A stretch of DNA of 64,000 nucleotides, taken from positions 1 to 64,000 of the forward strand of contig JARGFU010000018.1 of NCBI GenBank assembly GCA_029210625.1, written 5' to 3'. This stretch comes from Deltaproteobacteria bacterium. Lineage in GTDB: Bacteria > Myxococcota > Myxococcia > SLRQ01. Positions 58,673-64,000 of this stretch are shown here, one piece after another; within the stretch, counting starts at the first letter, position 1, and each line of letters starts with the position of its first letter. The notes below the pieces were generated by a model. That model made no database searches. It was not told the DNA's origin and was given only the letters and a program-made list of their open reading frames with translations. Made by a program: the position numbers and the translations under genes.

Positions 58673-59163
58673 GCCTGGGCTCCTTCCCGCATCTCGACCT
58701 CCCGGGCGATGGCCTTGAGCCCCCGGAGGCGCTTGCGGACGCCGGAGACGCTCATCCCCACCTCTCCGGCGACCTCCTCGAGGGTCATCCCGTCGAGGAG
58801 GTGGAGGGTGGCGATGGTCGCGGTGGACTCGGGGACCTCCTGGAAGAGCCGCGAGAGGAGGGAGCGGGCCTCCTTGCGAGGATCGTCGTCGGTGGAGCGC
58901 GCGATCAGGTCGAGGAGCTCACCGTCCGCGACCTCGGGCCGACGCCCCTGGCTCCGGATGCGGTTCAGGCAGGTGTTGGTGGCGATCCGGAAGAGGAGGG
59001 AGGAGGCGCCGCGATCCTCCAGGCGGTCCTGGTGGCGGAGCACCTGGACGAAGACGTCCTGCATGGCATCGAGGGCGGCCTCCTCGTTTCCGAGCAGACG
59101 GCGGCAGCGGCGTAGCACCATGGGTCCATACCTGCTGTAGAAGGTTTCGAGATCGACGGGCAC
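58669..59163 (-). CDS. ECF-type RNA polymerase sigma factor
   Basis: The 164-residue protein has region 2 (DLETFYSRYGPMVLRRCRRLLGNEEAALDAMQDVFVQVLRH) and region 4 (TIATLHLLDGMTLEEVAGEVGMSVSGVRKRLRGLKA), as in compact ECF factors of Myxococcota. The GTG at 59163 was chosen because GGGGAG lies eight bases upstream and it gives a normal ECF N-terminus. A GTG at 59202 adds 13 residues without a better ribosome site. It is the first gene of the sigma/anti-sigma/caspase operon, all overlapping by four bases. Its own promoter may be one it recognises. Confidence 0.9.
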   Translation of the reverse strand: MPVDLETFYSRYGPMVLRRCRRLLGNEEAALDAMQDVFVQVLRHQDRLEDRGASSLLFRIATNTCLNRIRSQGRRPEVADGELLDLIARSTDDDPRKEARSLLSRLFQEVPESTATIATLHLLDGMTLEEVAGEVGMSVSGVRKRLRGLKAIAREVEMREGAQA

Positions 59164-59201
59164 AGTCGGCTCTCCCCGTGGGTCTTTCACCCTCTTCAAC
59201 A

Positions 59202-59215
59202 CCGGGCGGTCCCGG
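59202..59215 (-). terminator. Short hairpin between the lipoprotein and sigma factor genes
   Basis: CCGGG and CCCGG (5-bp stem, 4-base loop) lie just after the stop of the lipoprotein gene on the minus strand, followed by TGTT. It may end or attenuate transcription from the topoisomerase operon before the sigma operon. The T tract is weak. Confidence 0.35.
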
Positions 59216-59220
59216 AGGTG

Positions 59221-59946
59221 TCACTCCTGGATCGTTTTTTCTTCGACGGCCGCCGGGGCCTCGAAGGGCAGGGCCACGACCGAGCGGGGCCAGGGGGCCC
59301 CCTCGTCTCCGCTCCCCCGCAGGGCGAAGACCACGTAGCGCCCCCCCGGCGAGCAGCCCAGGCGCTCCGGGGAGACCCCGGAGATGGCCTGGAGGGCCTC
59401 CTGGAAGTGCTTTCCGACCTTCCCGGGGCCGGCCGCCTCGCCCAGGCGCAGCTCGCTGGCCCACACCCCGCCCTCCTCGACCAGGCGCAGGCCCTTCCCC
59501 GGGGGGCAGCGCTCCACCGGGGGCCGGTAGCCCCCGGCCTCCAGGAGCCGCAGGGCCCGCTCCCGATCCGCCGCCTCCACCAGGAGGAAGTCCGTGATCC
59601 GCCGGCCCTCGCCCGTCCCCACCACCGTGAAGAGCAGGCTCCTGCCTCCCGGCGCCCGGGAGAGGTAGGCCAGCCGCCGCTCGTCCTGGGAGAACCCGAC
59701 CCGGAAGCCCCCGAGGTCCACCGGCTCGATCTCCGGTGCCACGGCGGCGCCCCCTACCCCGCCATCCCGCCGGGGCGCGCCTCCCTCGGCATCCGCCTCA
59801 GCCTCCGCGTCAGCGGTCTTTTCTGGGGGTTTCTCGCTGGCCTCGCGCACCCCGGGCCCGCTCGCCGGCTCCTCACCGGGACACCCCCAGCCCCCCAGCA
59901 CCACGCTGCAGATCAGGAGACGCCCGAGCAGCCGGCGCAGGCTCAC
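59221..59946 (-). CDS. Lipoprotein
   Basis: The 241-residue protein starts at GTG with a signal peptide and lipobox (LGGWGC, Cys about 21). An acidic, Ala/Glu-rich linker (KTADAEAEADAEGGAP) follows, then a domain of about 180 residues with LGGFRVGFSQDERRLAYLSRAPGGRSLLFTVVG, LRLLEAGGYRPPVERCPPGKGLRL and GCSPGGRYVVFALRGS. These look like two beta-propeller-type or TolB-like strands, but the fold is not recognised. The start overlaps the topoisomerase VI A stop by four bases (GTGA), so it is expressed with the topoisomerase although its role must be in the envelope. An in-frame extension upstream into that gene is rejected. Confidence 0.8.
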   Translation of the reverse strand: MSLRRLLGRLLICSVVLGGWGCPGEEPASGPGVREASEKPPEKTADAEAEADAEGGAPRRDGGVGGAAVAPEIEPVDLGGFRVGFSQDERRLAYLSRAPGGRSLLFTVVGTGEGRRITDFLLVEAADRERALRLLEAGGYRPPVERCPPGKGLRLVEEGGVWASELRLGEAAGPGKVGKHFQEALQAISGVSPERLGCSPGGRYVVFALRGSGDEGAPWPRSVVALPFEAPAAVEEKTIQE

Positions 59947-61178
59947 GGCAGGAACTTCTCCGGGTGGGCCAGCTTCTGCGGCAGGTACTCGTCGATGACG
60001 TAGTTCAGGCCCCACTTCGCCAGGGCCTGCTGCTCGGCGCGGACGCCCATCTTCAGCAGCTGCTCGATGGCCTTCTGCCACTTCTTGTGGTGCTGGAAGA
60101 AGGGATCGTTCTTGAGGGCGTCGTTGGCCCGCTTGATGTCCACGTCCTGCAGCTTGTGGGTGGCGTCCCGGAGGTTGAAGTCGATGATGTCCTGCGGCGC
60201 CACCCCCAGGAAGCGCGCCTGGGGCACGCAGAAGAACTGGTTGATGTGGGCGGCGTTGCCCGAGCCCACCTTCAGGGTCCGGTAGATGTTCGAGATCCCG
60301 TAGGGATCGCAGTCGACGAAGGCGTAGACCGGGATGTTCTTGGAGTCGGCCAGCCGCCGGATGAAGCGCCGGGTGGCCCGGGTGGGCACCCCGCCCATCG
60401 AGATCAGGATGCAGTTGGAGCTGCGCCAGAACTTGTGGGTGGCCAGGCGCTGGAACATACCGCCGGTCTCGATGGCCAGGATGAACTTGGCCTTGGTCTC
60501 GAAGCGCAGGTGCTCCACCGAGTGGGGGATGGTGTAGGCCCCCGAGCCGAAGCGGGTGCAGTCGATCCGCAGCTCCTCGCCGGTCTCGTAGTCCCGGTCG
60601 ATGACCACCAGCTCACCGCTGACGGCGCCGCCGTGGTCCTCGGGGTAGAAGCGCAGCTGCTCGCGGCTGACGTCGTGCAGCGCGAACATGGCCTCGATGT
60701 CGTCCATCACCGAGTCGGACTCGGCCTGCTCGTTGAACTTGGCCGGGCCCCAGTTCTTGCTCTGGTAGTAGGCGTCTCGCTTGGTGGCGAAGTCGTCGGT
60801 CTCCACCATGTACTTCGAGAGCGCCATCAGCTTCAGGGTCTGCGCGAAGCCCTTGGCGGTGTTGTAGGTCAGCGCCCGGGTCTTCCGGGACTGCCCGATC
60901 TTGAAGTAGCCGTTGCGAGAATCGTAGCGAACGTTGGAGAGCGAGCGCACCGGGAAGCGCAGCTCGGGCTTCTGGTTCTTGCTCACGGCCTGGTGGATGC
61001 TGCTGGCGCTCCCCTCGATGGCCTCGACGGTGATCTTGTCCAGCTTCTCCTTCGCCGCCGTCTTGGCTGCGCTCTTGCGCCGGGTGCCGCCGCCGCCGGC
61101 GGCCTCCCGGGTGGAGAGGGTGCCGCTGCCCTCGGTCTGCCTCGCGCTCTTCTTCGTCGCCTTCTTCTTCTTCGCCAT
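59943..61178 (-). CDS. top6A: DNA topoisomerase VI subunit A (Spo11-like)
   Basis: The 411-residue protein has a Lys/Ala-rich N-terminal extension of about 60 residues. The CAP-type catalytic domain contains ATKRDAYYQSK (Tyr at 137/138, the DNA-linking residue), and the TOPRIM domain has the Mg-binding Glu (ILAIETGGMF) and DCDPYG. With subunit B it makes a type IIB enzyme that passes one DNA duplex through a transient double-strand break using ATP. Topo VI is mostly archaeal and plant, with scattered bacterial occurrences. It starts two bases after the subunit B stop and overlaps the lipoprotein gene downstream. Confidence 0.93.
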   Translation of the reverse strand: MAKKKKATKKSARQTEGSGTLSTREAAGGGGTRRKSAAKTAAKEKLDKITVEAIEGSASSIHQAVSKNQKPELRFPVRSLSNVRYDSRNGYFKIGQSRKTRALTYNTAKGFAQTLKLMALSKYMVETDDFATKRDAYYQSKNWGPAKFNEQAESDSVMDDIEAMFALHDVSREQLRFYPEDHGGAVSGELVVIDRDYETGEELRIDCTRFGSGAYTIPHSVEHLRFETKAKFILAIETGGMFQRLATHKFWRSSNCILISMGGVPTRATRRFIRRLADSKNIPVYAFVDCDPYGISNIYRTLKVGSGNAAHINQFFCVPQARFLGVAPQDIIDFNLRDATHKLQDVDIKRANDALKNDPFFQHHKKWQKAIEQLLKMGVRAEQQALAKWGLNYVIDEYLPQKLAHPEKFLP

Positions 61179-61180
61179 GA

Positions 61181-63112
61181 TCAGCCGTTCTTCCGGGAGC
61201 GATGGAGGATGCCGGTCAGGTCCTCGACCGCCTGGTCCTTCTGCTTTTCGGAGAGGGAGAGGATCTCCTGCAGGGCCTCACCGATGATGGGAATGAAGGT
61301 CTCGATGTGGCTGCGCTTGCGCATCTCGTCGGCCTCCCGGCGGCGCTTGCGGATGAAGATCCCCAGGCGGCGGCCGCACTCCTGCAGGGCGAGGCGCAGC
61401 TCCTTGAGGATCTCGTCGTAGGAGGCGATGGCCTCCTTGGCCTCGGAGGTGAAGGGCACCCAGACGCTGGTGAACTCGGCGAAGATCACCAGGGGTCCGG
61501 TGGGCAGCGCGCCCCGCGACTGCTGCAGGCCGTAGTTGCGCCACCCCGCGCTCGCCACGGCCTTGCCGATGGCGCAGGCGTTCTGCTGGTACTGCAGGGG
61601 CACCCGGTTGGCGAAGCGGTAGACCCGGGCCAGCTCGTCGGCCGGGAGGTTGCCGCCCCAGGCGAGGGCGACCTCGACCTGGAAGGGGTTGCCCCGATAG
61701 ATGGCCGGGCGCCGGGTCGTGCTGGTGGTGAAGGCCGGCTCGTAGCCCTGGGCCCGCAGGCCCGAGATCAGCCCGTCGAGCATCACGTCCTCGCCGATGG
61801 GGCTGATGCAGGAGGTGGGCGGGGCGAGGATCTTCACCTGCGGGATCGCCGAGGCCAGGGCCTCGGCGTCGCGGGTGGCGACGCTGGCCGGCCTCAGGCT
61901 CGCTCGCAGCTTCGCCTTGTCGATGATCTCCTTGGCCACCCGGGGTGTCACCCGCGAGAAGTCGTTGCAGAGCGCCGCCTGCAGGGTCTTGGCCCGGGTG
62001 GAGTGGAGCATCTTGATGAGCAGACCCAGCTCGACCCCGTAGGGGTGCGGCTTGATCTCCCGCGGCTCCTCCGGGAGCTGATCCGAGGCCCGGGGGAAGT
62101 GCACCCAGTCGCTCTTGGGCGCCTTGTAGCGGATCGAGGTGTGGGGGTTGGCCATGTGGGTGAGCTCCACGTAGCCGTCCACGCCGCGCATCCCGCGCCG
62201 GTAGGTGCCCTCGAGCTCGATCTCCACCCGCGTGCCGTGGTTCTTGTCGGGCCAGTCCTCCTCCTTGTCCACCAGGATCTTCGGCTTGTTCTTGGAGGTG
62301 TCCATGACCAGCTCGAAGTAGTGGGCGGCCTTCTTGGGGCCGGTGCGGGAGTGGATCACCACCGGCATCCCGGTGGTGAGCTGGCCGTACATCCCCGCCG
62401 CGCTGATGCCGATGCCCTGCTGCCCCCGGGACTGCTTGAGGCTGTGGAACTTCGAGCCGTAGAGCAGCTTGCCGAAGATCTTGGGGATCTGCGCCGCGAC
62501 GATGCCCGGGCCGTTGTCCTCCACCGAGAGCCGGAAGCGGCTCTCGCCCTTCTCCTCGATCTCGATGACCAGGTCGGGCAGGACGCCGGCCTCCTCGCAG
62601 GCGTCGAGGGAGTTGTCGACGGCCTCCTTCACGGCGGTGAGCAGCGCCCGGGAGGGGCTGTCGAAGCCGAGGAGGTGACGGTTCTTGGAGAAGAACTCGG
62701 AGACCGAGATCTCGCGCTGGCGGGCGGCCATCTCGGTGGCGGTCCGCCGCCGCCGGGCCTTGCCCCGCTTCGCCGGCTTGCCCTCCACCTCGGGGGCCAC
62801 CTCGAGGGTCTCTTCCAGGGTCTCCTCCAACGTCTCCTCGGTGGGCACGGCCTTCCGGGTGTTCTTCCGGGCCGACTTCTTCGCCGCCTTCTTGGCCGGC
62901 TTCCTCGCGGTCTGCCGGGCGGGGGCCTTGCCGGCCTTCTTGCCGGGGGGCTTCTTGCCCGCCCCGGCCTTCCCGGCGGTCTTCTTCGCCACCTTCTTCC
63001 CCGACTTCTTGGCGGTCTTCTTGGCGGTCTTCTTCTTGGAGGAGGAGCCGCTGCTCGCCTTGGCGGCGAAGAGGGATCCCTGTCCTGGCATAGCGGGCGG
63101 GTGCCGAGTCAT
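61181..63112 (-). CDS. top6B: DNA topoisomerase VI subunit B with histone H1-like N-terminal tail
   Basis: The 643-residue protein has a GHKL ATPase domain (about 133-330): [17 protein letters not shown] with the catalytic Glu/Asn, VEDNGPGI, and [16 protein letters not shown] transducer domain follows, with [20 protein letters not shown] and [21 protein letters not shown] typical of Top6B. Ahead of these, residues about 24-90 are a Lys/Ala-rich low-complexity tail ([10 protein letters not shown] and PAKKAAKK repeats), then TLEE triplets and an Arg/Lys cluster. The tail resembles bacterial histone H1-like proteins. The start at 63112 has GGGAG seven bases upstream. Subunit A follows directly. 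Confidence 0.93.
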   Translation of the reverse strand: MTRHPPAMPGQGSLFAAKASSGSSSKKKTAKKTAKKSGKKVAKKTAGKAGAGKKPPGKKAGKAPARQTARKPAKKAAKKSARKNTRKAVPTEETLEETLEETLEVAPEVEGKPAKRGKARRRRTATEMAARQREISVSEFFSKNRHLLGFDSPSRALLTAVKEAVDNSLDACEEAGVLPDLVIEIEEKGESRFRLSVEDNGPGIVAAQIPKIFGKLLYGSKFHSLKQSRGQQGIGISAAGMYGQLTTGMPVVIHSRTGPKKAAHYFELVMDTSKNKPKILVDKEEDWPDKNHGTRVEIELEGTYRRGMRGVDGYVELTHMANPHTSIRYKAPKSDWVHFPRASDQLPEEPREIKPHPYGVELGLLIKMLHSTRAKTLQAALCNDFSRVTPRVAKEIIDKAKLRASLRPASVATRDAEALASAIPQVKILAPPTSCISPIGEDVMLDGLISGLRAQGYEPAFTTSTTRRPAIYRGNPFQVEVALAWGGNLPADELARVYRFANRVPLQYQQNACAIGKAVASAGWRNYGLQQSRGALPTGPLVIFAEFTSVWVPFTSEAKEAIASYDEILKELRLALQECGRRLGIFIRKRRREADEMRKRSHIETFIPIIGEALQEILSLSEKQKDQAVEDLTGILHRSRKNG

Positions 63113-63250
63113 CGATCTCCCTGCCTTGCGGTCTGAAGCGGGCCTTCTCCCCGCACCTCCCGACGGATCACTTCCGAGGGGACCACGGGGCGCGCGGTTT
63201 GTAGCAGCGCGTCTGGGACCGTGCAATGGCGTTCCCGGTCGCGTTTCCCG

Positions 63251-63270
63251 CCAAAACCGGGCGCTTCCCG
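63251..63270 (-). terminator. Possible terminator after bioD
   Basis: On the minus strand just after the bioD stop, CGGG and CCCG form a 4-bp stem with a 5-base loop, followed by GTTTTGG. The stem is short, so termination is plausible but weak. Confidence 0.35.
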
Positions 63271-63272
63271 TC

Positions 63273-63986
63273 TCAGGCGCCGGTCGGGGCGTCCAGGACC
63301 GCGAGCAGGGATCGGGCCAGGCGCGGCAGCTCGAGCTCGGGCTCGCTCCCCACCTCTCCCAGGATCCTCGCGCCGGTGAGCGCGGCCAGCCGGCCGGGGT
63401 TGTCGCGCACCGAGGGGTCCTCCTCCGGGGAGGGCAGGCCGGGGGGCCGGTTGAAGACCACGCCGAGGCAGGGGAGGCCTCGGCCCGCGAGCACCTCCAG
63501 GGTGAGGCTCGCGGCGTTGAGGCAGCCCAGGGTGTTGGGCACCACCACCAGCACCGAGAGCCCCCAGCGGGCCGCCAGATCCGCGGAGGTCAGGGAGCCG
63601 ATCAGGGGTGAGAGGAGGCCCCCGGCGCCCTCCACCAGGAGCAGCGCGTGGCGGGCCCGGAGGGCCTCGAAGGCGGCGTCGAGGACCGAGAGCTCGGGGG
63701 TGAGGCCGGCCCACTCGGCGGCCACCGCGGGGCTGACCGGCGGGCCGAAGCGGTAGGGGCAGACCCGCTCCAGGGGATCGAGGCGCCCGGTGGCCTCCCA
63801 CAGGGCGGTCGCGTCGGCCGGGACGAGGCCACCCTCGGGCCCCGGGCGGCAGCCGCTCTCGAGGGGCTTCATCGCCCCCACCGTGAGGGGTGCCGGCAGC
63901 AGCCCCTCGAGGGCGCGGATCAGCCCCACGCCCAGGTGGGTCTTGCCCACCTCGGTGCCGATGCCGGTGACGAGGATCGCGTGCAT
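63273..63986 (-). CDS. bioD: Dethiobiotin synthetase
   Basis: The 237-residue protein starts [22 protein letters not shown], whose GTEVGKT is the BioD P-loop. [10 protein letters not shown] (Lys for substrate) and [13 protein letters not shown] are the further nucleotide and substrate sites. BioD closes the ureido ring of dethiobiotin from 7,8-diaminononanoate, CO2 and ATP in biotin synthesis. Length and motifs fit the family. A TAGACT -10-like box lies eight bases before the ATG. No other bio gene is in the window, and the upstream neighbour is outside it. Confidence 0.95.
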   Translation of the reverse strand: MHAILVTGIGTEVGKTHLGVGLIRALEGLLPAPLTVGAMKPLESGCRPGPEGGLVPADATALWEATGRLDPLERVCPYRFGPPVSPAVAAEWAGLTPELSVLDAAFEALRARHALLLVEGAGGLLSPLIGSLTSADLAARWGLSVLVVVPNTLGCLNAASLTLEVLAGRGLPCLGVVFNRPPGLPSPEEDPSVRDNPGRLAALTGARILGEVGSEPELELPRLARSLLAVLDAPTGA

Positions 63987-63993
63987 GGGAGAC

Positions 63994-63999
63994 AGTCTA
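63994..63999 (-). promoter_or_regulatory. Candidate -10 box for bioD
   Basis: TAGACT on the minus strand ends eight bases before the bioD ATG at 63986. The -35 position lies beyond the window edge. Confidence 0.3.
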
Positions 64000-64000
64000 T

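Noticed and set aside
59164-59202. Start of the sigma factor at GTG 59202
   Set aside because: It adds 13 residues without a better ribosome site; GGGGAG fits the GTG at 59163.
1-64000. tRNA, rRNA, IS element, prophage or integron
   Set aside because: No cloverleaf, rRNA-like segment, transposase, integrase or phage gene was seen in any frame.

Overview
The window is very GC-rich (about 70% by eye), densely coding, and looks like a chromosomal segment of a Myxococcota (former Deltaproteobacteria) relative. The evidence for this is a giant secreted protein ending in a MYXO-CTERM-like tail, Myxococcus-type Cys-rich disulfide repeats in a lipoprotein, lipoproteins with 'DGG' linkers, several ECF sigma/anti-sigma pairs, a secreted caspase-like protein and a hybrid histidine kinase. 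No IS element, prophage, tRNA, rRNA or CRISPR array was seen. No gene-free stretch exceeds about 200 bases.

Layout. 1-7.3 kb: the end of an unknown gene with a strong terminator, a Cys-rich lipoprotein between two heptamer-repeat arrays, a degenerate SRAP-like protein, a CsgG/PEGA-like envelope protein, YajQ, a polytopic membrane protein and an Eis-like acetyltransferase. 7.4-13.4 kb: a 2,023-residue matrixin-type metalloprotease with 36 Cys-rich DCDG repeats. 13.4-18 kb: an ArsC/Spx-family gene with an in-frame UGA (probable selenocysteine), an M20 amidohydrolase, a ferritin-like protein, and a palindrome-controlled pair (DUF1214-like protein and sulfotransferase). 18-23.8 kb: two Cys-rich lipoproteins, an FHA protein and a hybrid sensor kinase. 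23.8-28.5 kb: an operon of GMC small subunit, sulfotransferase, class III aminotransferase and GMC oxidoreductase, with a possible programmed -1 frameshift joining the last two genes. 28.7-41 kb: two sigma/anti-sigma pairs, PepA, a sensor kinase, an adenylate cyclase, a Slt-type transglycosylase and a VIT/vWA protein. 41-54 kb: a surface-glycan-like cluster (three polytopic membrane proteins, two family 2 glycosyltransferases, two radical SAM enzymes, a sugar epimerase, an asparagine-synthetase-like enzyme). 54-64 kb: a protein with two cyclic-nucleotide-binding domains, a sigma/anti-sigma/caspase-surface-protein operon, a lipoprotein, both topoisomerase VI subunits and BioD.

How the genes work together. 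In the 23.8-28.5 kb operon, alcohol oxidation (GMC) followed by amination of the aldehyde (aminotransferase) and sulfation would make a coherent pathway to a modified metabolite or lipid. At 55.7-59.2 kb, a cytoplasmic sigma factor and a membrane anti-sigma factor are translationally coupled to an exported caspase-like protein. The two strongest candidates for undescribed biology are recoding events. One is a UGA at the first position of an xxxC redox motif, with a hairpin that closely matches bacterial SECIS geometry. The other is an A8 slippery tract, preceded by a Shine-Dalgarno-like GGAGGT and followed by a hairpin, in front of a GMC gene that has no usable start codon.
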